64,000 bases of DNA from Enterobacter huaxiensis (GTDB lineage: Bacteria > Pseudomonadota > Gammaproteobacteria > Enterobacterales > Enterobacteriaceae). Below are positions 1 through 9,455 of the stretch, in pieces. Below the pieces are notes generated by a model, which did no database searches, was not told the DNA's origin, and was given only the letters and a program-made list of their open reading frames with translations. Both the position numbers and the translations under genes were made by a program. The stretch's first letter is position 1; every line of letters starts with the position of its first letter. The stretch spans positions 1 through 64,000 of the forward strand of contig NZ_CP043343.1 in NCBI RefSeq assembly GCF_003594935.2, read 5' to 3'.

Positions 1-1379
1 TAGTTGCCGTCGATCGAACCTGCCGCCGCAGTCGCCGCCGGGCTGATGGCCGAAGACGCCAGGTGGCTGTAGAGACTGGAGAAGCTTGAGCCCAGGCCTT
101 TAAGCATCCCCCACGCCAGAGGCGGAATAAGCATCGACAGGTAGCCCGCCGTGGTGGCAAGGTCCGAGTATTTCAGCTGCACCTGCGACAGCTCGGAGAG
201 CACCACCGCCGAGCCGTTAGCCTTAGCGTAAAATGTCATGCAGCTGTTCAGGATGGCGTAGAGCAGCGGCCAGCTCTGCACCCACATGATGGCCATGACG
301 TAGCCCTTAAGTACGTTTAGCGTGACGGCGTTAAACATGCCGCACAGTACCATCAGCGGGAAGATGCCGATAGTCAGCCCCACAATCAGCGTCTGGGACA
401 TTGGCAGGGAGCGCAGGGCCACCTGGCCGACCGTAGCGTGCGCCAGGCGCTGCTTCTCCATCGAGGACGTGGTGGCGATATTCAGCAGGCTCGATGTGTC
501 GCCGTTTCGGGCCGCATAGCCCATGATGCCGTCGCGCAGGGCGTTCATGGTTACGTTCTGGCGGATAATCTGCGAGGCGCTCTGCCCGGAGCTGTAAAAA
601 TAGTCATAGCTTTCGCCCAGCATCTGGCTCAGAAGCAGGTCCGGGTTCGGACGCCCGCCAAAGATCCAGCGTGCAAAATAGCTCCAGCTTTTTCCCCCAG
701 TCTGGGAGTCGAGCCCCAGCGCCAATTTAAGCTCTTTGGCAGCCTGTTCGCAGGTCTGGAACAGGTTATTTTTATTAAAGACTCCACGAAGCGGACTCGG
801 ATTTGAGAAGATGATGGTGTAGGGATCGGTGCTGTTCATCAGGTCGTCCAGGGTGTACTTCCCGTTGAGGAAGATGTCGCCCATCACGCAGTTCTGCACG
901 TAGTCCGGGAACAGCGTGGCAATTTCCGGATTCTTCGACATAAAGTCAGTGCTGCGTGAGACCAGGCTTGCGCCGAACAGCATGCCCGTTTTGCTGTACG
1001 TCACGCTGTCCGGCTGTGAAAAGACCATCTCGTAGCCCTGTACCAGAGCGTGTCCGATGGTGGTCGTCAGCGATGCCGGCAGCGCAAGGCCGACGGGCAC
1101 GTTGTCCACCTGGTACACCTTCGTCAGGTCGCTGTTGTCGATAATCTGCACCGGCGTGCGCACGCTGACCAGCAGGGACATCAGGACAATGGTGGCTATC
1201 CAGCCCAGCATGTCCATGACGTTGTGGCGGCGTATCCAGGAGACGGCCACGACCAGCACCGACAGCGCGGTAACGATACGGCGGATAATTACCCAGCTGT
1301 CGGTCGACATAAACGTCACGATGGCATTCAGCGTCTGGCTCAGCCAGTCCCCGCCCGCAATTACGTAAATCGCCTGCAT
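1..1379 (-). CDS. traG: TraG, N-terminal part (runs off left edge)
   Basis: Inner-membrane mating-pair protein of F-type systems. The N-terminal domain is needed for pilus assembly and the C-terminal part for mating-pair stabilisation and entry exclusion. The frame stays open from 1379 to the window edge. The start reads MQAIYVIAGGDWLSQTLNA and continues with hydrophobic segments and an IIDNSDLTKVYQVDNVPVGL stretch that matches F TraG as I recall it. The start codon overlaps the traH stop (TGATG). About 459 codons are visible, roughly half the usual length near 940 residues. The C-terminal half lies outside the window. Confidence 0.95.
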   Translation of the reverse strand, partial: MQAIYVIAGGDWLSQTLNAIVTFMSTDSWVIIRRIVTALSVLVVAVSWIRRHNVMDMLGWIATIVLMSLLVSVRTPVQIIDNSDLTKVYQVDNVPVGLALPASLTTTIGHALVQGYEMVFSQPDSVTYSKTGMLFGASLVSRSTDFMSKNPEIATLFPDYVQNCVMGDIFLNGKYTLDDLMNSTDPYTIIFSNPSPLRGVFNKNNLFQTCEQAAKELKLALGLDSQTGGKSWSYFARWIFGGRPNPDLLLSQMLGESYDYFYSSGQSASQIIRQNVTMNALRDGIMGYAARNGDTSSLLNIATTSSMEKQRLAHATVGQVALRSLPMSQTLIVGLTIGIFPLMVLCGMFNAVTLNVLKGYVMAIMWVQSWPLLYAILNSCMTFYAKANGSAVVLSELSQVQLKYSDLATTAGYLSMLIPPLAWGMLKGLGSSFSSLYSHLASSAISPAATAAAGSIDGN

Positions 1380-2749
1380 CAGCGAGCCCCCCCGAAGTGA
1401 TAGTTGTTCTGATAGCGCTGCAGCATGCGCGCTGAAACCTGCTGGCGCATGTAGCTCATCTGGCGGTCAACGACCAGCAGCGCGTCCTGCTGCACCTGCA
1501 CCTGCGACTGGAAGGACGCAATCTGCCGCGTGGCCTCGTTGAGGTTGTTATTGATGCTGTCGATAACGGCCTGGTCATAGTTGCCCGTGGCCATCATTGC
1601 GCGCGCCTGCTGCACCATCTCCTGGATGTACTGCAGCAGGATGTCGTAGCCGATGTAGTCCGTCAGCTGGTAGACGAGGCTGTCCGAAACGCCCAGCATC
1701 ATCGGGTCCACCAGGTATTTGAAGACCGGTATGGTGGTGCTGGAAATAAACCCCTTCTCTTTTTCGGTGAGCGCGGTGTCAGCGGCGGCCTTATTCTGGA
1801 TGCTGGACAGGATGTCCTTAATCTGACTTTTTAGCGCGTTCTTCTCGGTGATGGTAACGGTCGCGTCGGCGGCCACCTTCAGGCACGCGTCGCTGTCGTT
1901 GCAGTGGTAAATCCTCGCGGTCCCGCCCTCCATTACGGCTTTGATAATGTCGCGGTCGGTGGTGCGGGCGGGCAGCGGCGTGATGTTCCCGTTCTCGTCA
2001 AAAATCAGGGTGCCGGTGAGGGTCATGATAAACTCCCTGAGCTCCCTGTTTCCGCTGAACATGCCGTTCTTGCCCAGCGCATTCCAGATGATGTTGATGT
2101 TTTTGGTGATGCGCTCTTTGTCCTCCTCCCCGGCCTTGTCGCGCACCTTATCGAGGCTGCCGCCCACGGTGCAGCCCTGACGGGACGCCGCCCAGTCCGC
2201 AAACATGTTGCTTTCACCGGCAATGTCCTGGCAAACCTTCTGCTGGGAGACCTGGGTGCGCGGGAACAGCCCGCCGACAATCCCCTGCGCCGCCTGGCAT
2301 GAGCTGAGGTTCATGCTGTTCAAATCGCTGGCCATCTTCTGCAGGAAGTCCTTTGCCGTCTTGATTTCCGGCACAGTGGTCTGCAGGGCGAGGTCGAAGA
2401 AGTAGCCCGCCGCGTTGGACATAATCTGCTTGGCAAAGCGCTGCAGCTGGTCGCTGTTGATGAAGCTGAACGAGCCAAGATAGGCGTCGATGCCCCCGCA
2501 GCCCGCGTTGATGTCGGGCAGCGTCATCGAGATAAGCTGGACGGTCTTGACCTGGGTGCGGGCGTAGAGCGAGCCGCCCGTGGCGTAGCCGGCCGCCTGC
2601 CCCTGCCAGACCTGAGGCTGGCTGGTATTGGACGCAAAGCCCAGCTTGTTGAAGAAGCTGTTCATGTCGCTGTTCACGTCGGCGCTCACGCTCGCAGAAC
2701 AGGCAATAAGCAGGCCGCACAGCATGGAGAGCGGTTTACGCACGGGCAT
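1379..2749 (-). CDS. traH: TraH, conjugative pilus assembly protein
   Basis: Periplasmic or outer-membrane-associated protein needed for F-pilus extension and retraction. It is 456 residues, close to F TraH. It has an N-terminal signal peptide (hydrophobic residues about 7-23, then SVSADVNSDMNSFF) and glutamine-rich, likely coiled-coil helices near residues 400-445. The start overlaps the end of the upstream trbF-like gene and the stop overlaps traG, so it is translationally coupled. Identification rests on recalled family sequence and on the F operon order (trbB, trbF, traH, traG). Confidence 0.95.
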   Translation of the reverse strand: MPVRKPLSMLCGLLIACSASVSADVNSDMNSFFNKLGFASNTSQPQVWQGQAAGYATGGSLYARTQVKTVQLISMTLPDINAGCGGIDAYLGSFSFINSDQLQRFAKQIMSNAAGYFFDLALQTTVPEIKTAKDFLQKMASDLNSMNLSSCQAAQGIVGGLFPRTQVSQQKVCQDIAGESNMFADWAASRQGCTVGGSLDKVRDKAGEEDKERITKNINIIWNALGKNGMFSGNRELREFIMTLTGTLIFDENGNITPLPARTTDRDIIKAVMEGGTARIYHCNDSDACLKVAADATVTITEKNALKSQIKDILSSIQNKAAADTALTEKEKGFISSTTIPVFKYLVDPMMLGVSDSLVYQLTDYIGYDILLQYIQEMVQQARAMMATGNYDQAVIDSINNNLNEATRQIASFQSQVQVQQDALLVVDRQMSYMRQQVSARMLQRYQNNYHFGGAR

Positions 2750-3167
2750 CGGCGTCCTCCCGCCCTGTCAGCAGGGCGCGCTTTTTCATTTCGCGTTTCA
2801 GGGAAAAAATCCGCCGATTTGTTTCAATGACGTTCAGGACCAAATAAACGACGGCGGCAACGGCCAGCCCGCCGCTCAGCGCGATAAATATCAGCGGAAT
2901 GGCGTACATCAGCACGTTCCACAGCGCTTTTACCTGCAGGTGACCGTCCCTGAGCCAGTCGCTGACGCTGGCATCAAACACATATGTCATAAAAATACGG
3001 GACAGTATGCCCGCGATAAGCAAGATGCCCGCCCATTCCAGATACACGACGTGCCGGGCGTCATTTTTTCGCCCATTTATCATGATGAGCTCCGGCGTTG
3101 TCAGTCCCTGCATCGCCTGTGACGTCTTCATATCGTGTTCCTTCAGGTTGTTTTGATGTTCAGCCAT
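2736..3167 (-). CDS. trbF: TrbF-like inner-membrane protein
   Basis: A 143-residue protein with two clear hydrophobic segments (about residues 45-62 and 85-112) and a basic C-terminus. It lies between trbB and traH, where F encodes trbJ and trbF; F TrbF is of similar size and is not essential for transfer. The start at 3167 overlaps the trbB stop and has a GGAG element upstream. A second start at 3131 (MKTSQAM) also has a good ribosome site (AAGGA) and may be the true one. The name rests mainly on position and topology. Confidence 0.65.
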   Translation of the reverse strand: MAEHQNNLKEHDMKTSQAMQGLTTPELIMINGRKNDARHVVYLEWAGILLIAGILSRIFMTYVFDASVSDWLRDGHLQVKALWNVLMYAIPLIFIALSGGLAVAAVVYLVLNVIETNRRIFSLKREMKKRALLTGREDADARA

Positions 3168-3717
3168 TGTTGCCCGCTCCGCGCATCTGCAGGACGGTGT
3201 CCAGACGGGCCATAAAGCCCTGTTCATCGGTGGCGCCCTGCAGCAGCGGCAGGGCTTCAAGGGTGTTTACGTTAACGAGAAAGGTGGTCGGGGTTGCCAC
3301 GGGCAGATTCGGGAAGAAGGTCTTCATCACCTCCGGCGGCGCGGGCAGCGCCTCCGGGAAGGCCGTATCGCCCTGGCCGTCGATGGTGTAGGCCATCACG
3401 CCGAAGCCGACCTGCTGCGAGAGCGACTTAAGCACCGGGTCAAACTTGTGGCAGTAAGGGCAATGCCCCTGCATGAACAGCACCACCTTCCAGTCGGCCA
3501 GGTTGACCTGCTGCCCGTTGCTGAGCCGGTACCAGACGGGAGGCCTGGCAGGCGCTGGCCGTGCTGCGGCGTCACCTGTACTCTGAGCACCTGTCACCTC
3601 CCGGATACCCTGCTGGTTCCACAACGACCTGATTTCATCAAGTGTGGAAGCGGGCGCCTGCATACTGAGTGCGAGAGCCAGAGCAGCAATCAGGCGACTA
3701 ACTGTCATGATGTTCAC
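3160..3717 (-). CDS. trbB: TrbB, thioredoxin-fold disulfide isomerase
   Basis: Periplasmic DsbC/thioredoxin-like protein that assists disulfide formation in Cys-rich transfer proteins such as TraN, TraU and TraH. It is 185 residues with an N-terminal signal peptide (about 1-23). The redox motif CPYC is at residues 86-89 in the context FMQGHCPYCHKF, and the cis-proline loop is probably VATPTTFLVN. It overlaps traQ upstream and the trbF-like gene downstream. Several Cys-rich partners (traN, traU) lie in the same operon. Confidence 0.92.
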   Translation of the reverse strand: MNIMTVSRLIAALALALSMQAPASTLDEIRSLWNQQGIREVTGAQSTGDAAARPAPARPPVWYRLSNGQQVNLADWKVVLFMQGHCPYCHKFDPVLKSLSQQVGFGVMAYTIDGQGDTAFPEALPAPPEVMKTFFPNLPVATPTTFLVNVNTLEALPLLQGATDEQGFMARLDTVLQMRGAGNNG

Positions 3718-3943
3718 CTTCCGCCTCCTGTTTCTCCGCCTCGCGGGCCTGCTCTATCCAGCGATTAACGATGCGGTAGCCGCCCCAGAGCGCCATCGAC
3801 AGGCCAATTATCTGCGCCAGCATGACGGCCAAGGCCGGATTGTGGCGCACAAGGCGCGACACGATGTGAAACCAGATGCCGAGGCTCAGCACCCAGAGCC
3901 CGGGCGCGTCAAACTCGGGCAGACGAAAGCGAAATCTGCGCAT
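3698..3943 (-). CDS. traQ: TraQ, pilin chaperone
   Basis: Small inner-membrane protein that in F promotes correct membrane insertion of propilin TraA. It has 81 residues: a basic N-terminus (MRRFRFRLPEFDAPGLWV), two hydrophobic helices (about 14-30 and 36-56) and a charged C-terminus. The core LSLGIWFHIVSRLV closely resembles F TraQ as recalled. The start chosen at 3943 is the first Met before the conserved basic stretch, and it follows traF by 16 bases. It overlaps trbB by 20 bases. Confidence 0.88.
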   Translation of the reverse strand: MRRFRFRLPEFDAPGLWVLSLGIWFHIVSRLVRHNPALAVMLAQIIGLSMALWGGYRIVNRWIEQAREAEKQEAEGEHHDS

Positions 3944-3959
3944 ACAAACTCTCCCTCTA

Positions 3960-4709
3960 TTAAAAGTTGGGGGCGAAATCGGTCGAAACGTTGAGGAACT
4001 GCTTCGCCAGGTCGTCCTGGCTGATAAACCCGTAGGCAACGGGTTTGACGGTGCCGCTTTTCGGGTCGGCCAGCATCAGGGCCGGGAAGTGGCGGATGCC
4101 GAGGCGCTCCGCCTGTCCGCCGTCCATCCGGGTGTCCGGCAAAAGCGGGTTCACGATGCCGTCCACAGAGACCGGGATGACGCTGAGGCGATAGGTCTCG
4201 CGGAAGTTGTTGATCACCTGAGCAAGCTGCCCGTCGATCGGGTCCTGACCGCGGTAAAAGAACATCACGCCGTAGTGCTGCGCCAGGGTCTCGATGGCGC
4301 GGCGCTGGTCGGCAAAGTCGGCGGCCAGCTGGTTGCGCACGGTACCGTTGTAGTGGCTGTGCTGCAGGTTATAGTCCAGCTCCGGATGTACAAGCATCGC
4401 TTTTTTGGCGCTCATCGAGAACAGCCCGGCCTGCTGCGTCCAGTAGTTCTGCAGGCGGAAGTACCGGACGAAGTTCTCCACGCCCGGATACAGGATGGCC
4501 TCGTACATAGCCCGCTTCGTCGCCTGCTGGAGCGTGGCGAGCTTTTCCAGAATGTCAGGCGCGGCCTGCGGAGGCGGCGTGACGGAGGCTTTTTCATCCT
4601 CCGGCACCCTGTGCGATTCGTTGTACCACTGCCAGCCGGCATCTTTCCCGTTAGCCGAAAAGATGCAGCCAAAAAGCAGCAGGGCTAATGCTGTCTTTCT
4701 CTTGTTCAC
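3960..4709 (-). CDS. traF: TraF, pilus assembly protein
   Basis: Periplasmic thioredoxin-fold protein of the F-type type IV secretion system, required for pilus assembly; the family lacks a CXXC pair and so does this copy. It has 249 residues, with a signal peptide at about 1-21 followed by KDAGWQWYNE, a hallmark of TraF N-termini. The motif GVMFFYRGQDPIDGQLA and a thioredoxin-like C-terminal half (VIPVSVDG, FPALMLAD) are visible. It sits between trbE and traQ. Confidence 0.93.
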   Translation of the reverse strand: MNKRKTALALLLFGCIFSANGKDAGWQWYNESHRVPEDEKASVTPPPQAAPDILEKLATLQQATKRAMYEAILYPGVENFVRYFRLQNYWTQQAGLFSMSAKKAMLVHPELDYNLQHSHYNGTVRNQLAADFADQRRAIETLAQHYGVMFFYRGQDPIDGQLAQVINNFRETYRLSVIPVSVDGIVNPLLPDTRMDGGQAERLGIRHFPALMLADPKSGTVKPVAYGFISQDDLAKQFLNVSTDFAPNF

Positions 4710-4737
4710 TGGAACATTCCTTTTCCGATAAGGGTGG

Positions 4738-4926
4738 TTATTGTTTAAAAAGCGGGTTTAAGAGCCACGCTAACAGGACTCCCACCACGAAGAACGCAAC
4801 TATCAGCGACATAAAAATCACATCGATGCGGGTCGTTCCATCCACGATATTCCCGCACCAGTAAAGCACCGGTGACGCGACAATCAGGCTGATGATAAGG
4901 CGGGCGGTAAATCCTTTAATTTTCAT
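4738..4926 (-). CDS. trbE: TrbE, small inner-membrane protein
   Basis: A 62-residue protein with two membrane segments (about 8-26 and 37-57), located between traN and traF exactly as trbE is in F. F TrbE is an inner-membrane protein of unknown role that is not essential for transfer. The size, the predicted topology and the position support the assignment. No other functional motif is visible. Confidence 0.8.
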   Translation of the reverse strand: MKIKGFTARLIISLIVASPVLYWCGNIVDGTTRIDVIFMSLIVAFFVVGVLLAWLLNPLFKQ

Positions 4927-4962
4927 AATGAGTCCTGTGTAATTGATGCTCTCAAAGACAAA

Positions 4963-6843
4963 TTAATTGTTCTTCAGCTGGGAGGCGATTTCATCACGCA
5001 CGCGTTGAGTCAGGACATCGTTGTCCGGGATGTTCTGGTTGTTCTGCAGATCTTCGAAGAAGTTTGTGAAGTCCAGCGCGTCGAATTTGATTTGCTGCAG
5101 CTCGGTCTGGGTGATGCCGCGGCAGTCCGGGCTGCTGGCGCTGCCGAACCCGACGTGCAGCTGGCCGTTGCGCCCCTGCTGCTGCACAATCTGGGCAAGC
5201 TTCGAGTCAAACTGGCAGTAGCTGCGCTTCTTCTCCAGACACACGCCCAGCACCTTCTTCGAACAGAACTCTCCGACGCTTACCGTCAGCTTTTTCTCCT
5301 TCGCCTTGCCGAGCGCCTTCTCGTCGCTGCTGCAGCTGGCGAGTCCCACGTCCTGGCCCCAGCCCGAATCCTTGCAGCAGTTGCTGAAGCCCGCCGCAAA
5401 CTTCTTGCAGAATTTCGCGCTGCCGGTGAAGGCGCGAACGTTGACGCTGTTGATCGCCGCCGCGTCCTTGCCCGCCGCGGCGAGGGCCGCAAGCGCTGAC
5501 ACTACCGGCGCAAAGTCGTTGTTCGTACCCTGCTGCGCGCGCTCGCACTCGCCGTCGAGGCAGAAGGTGTCCCCACCGCAAATCATGACCTTACCGGCGG
5601 TGCGCGTTTCGCATGAGTAGGTGGCGTATTCATGAAGGCAGCCGCTGCCGTCTTCAGCCGTGAAGGCGCAGCTGCGCGAGGCCAGCGTGCAGGCGGCGTT
5701 ATCCGTATACGTTTTACAGCTGCCGCTATCGGCGGCCTGGGTCATGTACGTATCGCTGTACTGCCAGCAGGCCTGCGTGACCGGGTATGACACGCCGTCA
5801 ACCACCACCGTCTTCGTGCTGCCCGGCGAGGTGCACTCCGTTTTCTTAAGCGTGCCTTCGCTCTTGCTGAACGGGCAGTGCTCTGTCCAGACGACTTCAG
5901 GCACCCATTTTTTATCGGTAACCTGCATGGTCACGGTCGCCGTCATCCACGCCTCCGAGCCGCCCTGCATCCATGACAGCGTTTTGCGGGCATACTCCTG
6001 GCAGCGCGACTGCTTGCCGCTCAGGCAGTTTTTATTGAGCATCGAGCCTGACGGCGAGGCCTGATCGGCGGTGAGCGTCGCGCCCGCGGCGCCCGGCAGG
6101 GCCCACGTATTGTCATTTTTGGCGACCGACTCGGTGTTCACGCCCCACCAGGAGAAGCCGTAGTACATGTGTTTCTCGTTGAAGTGCACGGAAACGGACG
6201 CGCTGAGCACCGTTCCGGTTGCAGGCGCCCGGAAGCTGAACTTCACCGTCTTGTTGCCGTCGTAGGTATAGGTAAAGTCGCTGTTGGGCACCGTGTACGT
6301 GCGCGTCACGGTCGTGCTCTCGTAGTGGCCGGTGATGCTTGCCGTGCGGGTGCAGGCCTGCTCGATCAGCAGGTCACGCTCGCAGGTATAGTTGGTGAAT
6401 TCGCTGCGGCTGATGTTCTGCGCGCTGCACTGCAGCTGGCCGGTCTGCCCGATGATGCTGTCGGCACGGTCCTGCACGTCCTTGCTGGCGGTGATGAACG
6501 GCGCATCCTGAGAGATGGCCTCTTTCGGATTATTGATAAAAGAGTCGGTCACCGCCTGCGTGGCCTCGTTGGTGGTCCATTCCGTGGCAGCATCGGCCTT
6601 CAGCGCCCCGTCGCCGGTTGCCGTTACGCCGCCGTAGTATTTTGTCTCTGAAGGCGAAGCGGTGTAATTCGGAAGCGTGGCCGACGGGTTGAAGTTCGTC
6701 AGGCTGCTCTCCCCCTGCCCCTTGATCTGTTTTGCGAAGTCGGACCCGGCCTTATAGTCAGAATCAGAGCTGGCCACCGCGCTCATGCTCGTCGTGGAGA
6801 GAATTAGCGCGGTGATGAAAGAAGCCCCTTTCAGGATGTTCAT
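4963..6843 (-). CDS. traN: TraN, mating-pair stabilisation adhesin
   Basis: Outer-membrane Cys-rich protein that contacts a recipient porin and sets mating-pair stability and host preference. It has 626 residues, a signal peptide (about 1-24), and dozens of cysteines, including the conserved C-terminal half (SCAFTAEDGSGCLHEY, VMICGGDTFCLDGECERA, FSNCCKDSGWGQD). The region at about residues 150-330 is the variable part of the family that determines receptor choice; I cannot assign a receptor type from inspection. The ATG overlaps the trbC stop (ATGA). Confidence 0.95.
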   Translation of the reverse strand: MNILKGASFITALILSTTSMSAVASSDSDYKAGSDFAKQIKGQGESSLTNFNPSATLPNYTASPSETKYYGGVTATGDGALKADAATEWTTNEATQAVTDSFINNPKEAISQDAPFITASKDVQDRADSIIGQTGQLQCSAQNISRSEFTNYTCERDLLIEQACTRTASITGHYESTTVTRTYTVPNSDFTYTYDGNKTVKFSFRAPATGTVLSASVSVHFNEKHMYYGFSWWGVNTESVAKNDNTWALPGAAGATLTADQASPSGSMLNKNCLSGKQSRCQEYARKTLSWMQGGSEAWMTATVTMQVTDKKWVPEVVWTEHCPFSKSEGTLKKTECTSPGSTKTVVVDGVSYPVTQACWQYSDTYMTQAADSGSCKTYTDNAACTLASRSCAFTAEDGSGCLHEYATYSCETRTAGKVMICGGDTFCLDGECERAQQGTNNDFAPVVSALAALAAAGKDAAAINSVNVRAFTGSAKFCKKFAAGFSNCCKDSGWGQDVGLASCSSDEKALGKAKEKKLTVSVGEFCSKKVLGVCLEKKRSYCQFDSKLAQIVQQQGRNGQLHVGFGSASSPDCRGITQTELQQIKFDALDFTNFFEDLQNNQNIPDNDVLTQRVRDEIASQLKNN

Positions 6844-7463
6844 GACTGCCCTCCTTTTTCCAGCATCGCTCGCGCCTCATCACGACAGTCTCCCTGCTCC
6901 ACCACTTTCCCGAGCGCCTGCTTCAGGCGCAGGTTTCCGCGTATCACGTCGTGGCCCGCCGGGCAGTACACCACCAGGGACGGCACGCTGGTGATGCCGT
7001 ACTCGCGATAGCGGTTGGGATCGATGGCCACGCCGGAGGCGCTGCCATCCTGAACCAGCGACATCACCGCGTCAGCGGTCGCTTTCATATCGTTGTTGAC
7101 CATGCCGCGCAGCACGGCAGGGATATCGTAGCGGCGTGCCTCGGTCAGCATGCGCTTCAGCCCGGTTTCCGGAATGGCAAAGGAGACGAAGTACAGCGCC
7201 CCGTGCGCGGGCTTATCCGGATAAACCTCCTGCTGGCGCTGCTTCAGCCCGCCGATAAAGCGGGCGTCGTCTGATGACAGCGGGTACTGCTCCACCTGGC
7301 GCGAAAGCATGTCGCGCAGCGCGCCGTGGTCCTGCTGTCGCAGCTGCTGGCTGAATGACTCCTGGTCGCGGATAAACGCGCGATCTGCTTCAGCGTCGGC
7401 CACAGCATGATGGCTAATCGCCAGCACCAGCAGGCCTGCGTACGGTCCCGTTATCTTTTTCAT
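6840..7463 (-). CDS. trbC: TrbC, F-type pilus assembly protein
   Basis: Periplasmic protein of the F-type system, working with TraW and thioredoxin-like in fold in its C-terminal half. It has 207 residues, a signal peptide (about 1-22), and the segments ALYFVSFAIPETGLKRML and VAIDPNRYREYGITSVPSLVVY, which are typical of F-type TrbC. It lies between traU and traN with an ATGA overlap into traN. It is unrelated to the P-type pilin that is also named TrbC. Confidence 0.92.
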   Translation of the reverse strand: MKKITGPYAGLLVLAISHHAVADAEADRAFIRDQESFSQQLRQQDHGALRDMLSRQVEQYPLSSDDARFIGGLKQRQQEVYPDKPAHGALYFVSFAIPETGLKRMLTEARRYDIPAVLRGMVNNDMKATADAVMSLVQDGSASGVAIDPNRYREYGITSVPSLVVYCPAGHDVIRGNLRLKQALGKVVEQGDCRDEARAMLEKGGQS

Positions 7464-7477
7464 GAAAACTCCTTTTC

Positions 7478-8464
7478 TCAGAGGAAGACGCAGTTACGCT
7501 TGCGCCAGAGCAGATAGCCGTAGTTCTTCTTCGTGTTCGGCGGGTTACGTCCCGCTTCCCATCTCATCACCGTCCGACCGAAGGGATGGCACTGCGCCAC
7601 GTCCGGATGGGTGTTCACCATCTGATAGCGCCAGCGGGTCTTGGGGATGATCGGGGACGGGTATTCATTGCAGACCTTCGTGTCCTCGCCGACGCTCTCC
7701 ATAATTTGCCCCTGGCGGTGCAGCTTGAACGCCATACGCTCGCTGACCAGCACCGATGACTGCAGGGGGCTGCTCTCGTTGCTCACCCAGCCGTTGAACG
7801 GATACATCGTACCCTGGGAGCCAGCGCACCAGAACAGCAGGTCAATGGAGGTCTTCGCCGCGCTGGCGATGGCGTCAGCCGCGCACGCGCCCTGAGCGAT
7901 GGGGTTGGCAAAAAGCACCGCCTCCGGGTTGAGAATGGAGGTCAGGGCGCTGTCCCCCCAGGTCGGGTCAATCTCGGACAGGTAGCCAATATCCAGGTCA
8001 CCGCCCTCGAGGCAGCCGACGGACGTAATGATGTTCAGCCAGTACGTCAGCGGATACTTGTACCAGTGGACGTGGTAGAACGCGCCGTTAACCGCCTTGT
8101 CCTCTTTCTTCGCGGTCCCCATCCCCATCTTGCCGAGGTTGATGGAAAAGCCGCCGAGGTTCACCATGCAGCCTGGTGAACGGGTCACGTCGGTCAGCGC
8201 CATTGGCTCCCAGTACCCGATGGCGAGGCCTATGCGCGCCACCGGCGTCATCGGACAGATCTGGATGGGGCTGCCGGGGTTCTTCGTGTCGGGCAGGTCT
8301 CCGCCCGTGACCGACGTGCTGCCGAGCGAGAGCGGGAACATGCATCGCCAACAGATATCGGTGATCGGATTCACGAAATTGCCGTCGCAGGCGGCGTCGG
8401 CCGCGGCAGACTGGCTGTGACCCCAGAGCAACAGCCCGATGAGTGCGGTGAACAGCGCCCTCAT
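7478..8464 (-). CDS. traU: TraU, conjugal transfer protein
   Basis: Periplasmic Cys-rich protein needed for DNA transfer and pilus stability in F-type systems. It has 328 residues, a signal peptide (about 1-22), and many cysteines, for example ITDICWRCMFPLSLG near the N-terminus and WRKRNCVFL at the end. The length and the conserved ends match F TraU. The ATG overlaps the traW stop. TrbB in the same operon is the likely disulfide helper. Confidence 0.95.
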   Translation of the reverse strand: MRALFTALIGLLLWGHSQSAAADAACDGNFVNPITDICWRCMFPLSLGSTSVTGGDLPDTKNPGSPIQICPMTPVARIGLAIGYWEPMALTDVTRSPGCMVNLGGFSINLGKMGMGTAKKEDKAVNGAFYHVHWYKYPLTYWLNIITSVGCLEGGDLDIGYLSEIDPTWGDSALTSILNPEAVLFANPIAQGACAADAIASAAKTSIDLLFWCAGSQGTMYPFNGWVSNESSPLQSSVLVSERMAFKLHRQGQIMESVGEDTKVCNEYPSPIIPKTRWRYQMVNTHPDVAQCHPFGRTVMRWEAGRNPPNTKKNYGYLLWRKRNCVFL

Positions 8465-9111
8465 GGCTGACCTCCCGCGTCATGCTCCGTCAGCAGCGGA
8501 GGGATAATCTCCACCTGCAGACGCTGGCCGCTCGGTGCCGCCGTCACCCGCGCCGGAACCTGGCTGATGCCAAATCGCGCGGTGAGTACCCCGTTTTGAT
8601 CGAAGAAGATCCGGCTGTCGAGCGCCTCCGAGGTCTGCGGGATATTGCCGCGCACCAGAATAATGCGTGAAATCAGCGTGGCGGGCTTCTGGCGCCGGAC
8701 CCACGCCAGCTGGTCGGGATCGTCGCCGTCGATAAAGAGCAGCGTCTGGTTAAAGGGCACCACCGCCAGCGGGTTAAACACCTGACCGGCGCGGGCAAAG
8801 ACGTTGCCGTGCCCGTCGGCCAGATCCCTGTCCACCCGCACGCTCGGGTCAAACCAGCGCTTCTCATAGCGCACCGCGCGGGTAATGCCCGCCACCGGCG
8901 GCGGACGCTGGCTGTTGCGCTCCACGCGCGCCTTAAAGTCTCCCATCTTCTTATCCATCTCGCCGGACTGCTGCAGCGCCTGCAGGCGGGTTTCAATCAC
9001 GGTCAGCATGTCCGGCTCGGCCACCGGCCACAGGTCGCCCCAGGTACCGAGGTCTGACGCTGAAGACGCGCTGCTGAGCAGCAGCAGGCTCAGGGCAAGG
9101 GCGCGCGTCAC
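8461..9111 (-). CDS. traW: TraW, pilus assembly protein
   Basis: Periplasmic F-type assembly protein that acts with TrbC. It has 216 residues, a signal peptide (about 1-18) followed by SDLGTWGDLWPVAEPDML, and the conserved segment NPLAVVPFNQTLLFIDGDD. The start is a GTG at 9111 whose last two bases lie in the trbI stop (GTGA overlap). Size, ends and order trbI-traW-traU agree with F. Confidence 0.94.
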   Translation of the reverse strand: MTRALALSLLLLSSASSASDLGTWGDLWPVAEPDMLTVIETRLQALQQSGEMDKKMGDFKARVERNSQRPPPVAGITRAVRYEKRWFDPSVRVDRDLADGHGNVFARAGQVFNPLAVVPFNQTLLFIDGDDPDQLAWVRRQKPATLISRIILVRGNIPQTSEALDSRIFFDQNGVLTARFGISQVPARVTAAPSGQRLQVEIIPPLLTEHDAGGQP

Positions 9112-9455
9112 GTCCCCTCCTTCATCCGGCGGGCCACGTCTGTCTGGATTTCCCGCGTGATATCGGGCGCGCCCTGCACCACGGCGGGTGAAACCAGGAT
9201 CAGGCCGCGGTGGCGAACCTGCCAGTCGCGCAGGCTGGCCTCCAGCGAGGCGTTGAACCGCTCCGAGAGCGCCTTCGTCTGGGCCTCATCGAGCGAGCGG
9301 CGGCTCGCGCTGTCAAAGAACGCATCCACCGTGGACTTCATGTTAAAGGAGGCTATCGCAGGTGCGCTGAGGCGTGAGGTCAGCCAGCTGACGCCCGCGC
9401 TGGCAGCCAGCGTGCCGGCAATCAGCGAGGCGGTGAGTAACGTGCGTTTTTTCAT
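9108..9455 (-). CDS. trbI: TrbI, F-type pilus retraction-associated protein
   Basis: Small inner-membrane protein that influences pilus retraction in F. It has 115 residues with one N-terminal membrane segment (about 6-25) and a periplasmic domain with ERFNASLEASLRDWQ and RGLILVSPAVVQGAPDIT. The ATG at 9455 overlaps the traC stop (ATGA); a longer in-frame extension inside traC is not needed. It is placed between traC and traW as in F. Confidence 0.88.
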   Translation of the reverse strand: MKKRTLLTASLIAGTLAASAGVSWLTSRLSAPAIASFNMKSTVDAFFDSASRRSLDEAQTKALSERFNASLEASLRDWQVRHRGLILVSPAVVQGAPDITREIQTDVARRMKEGT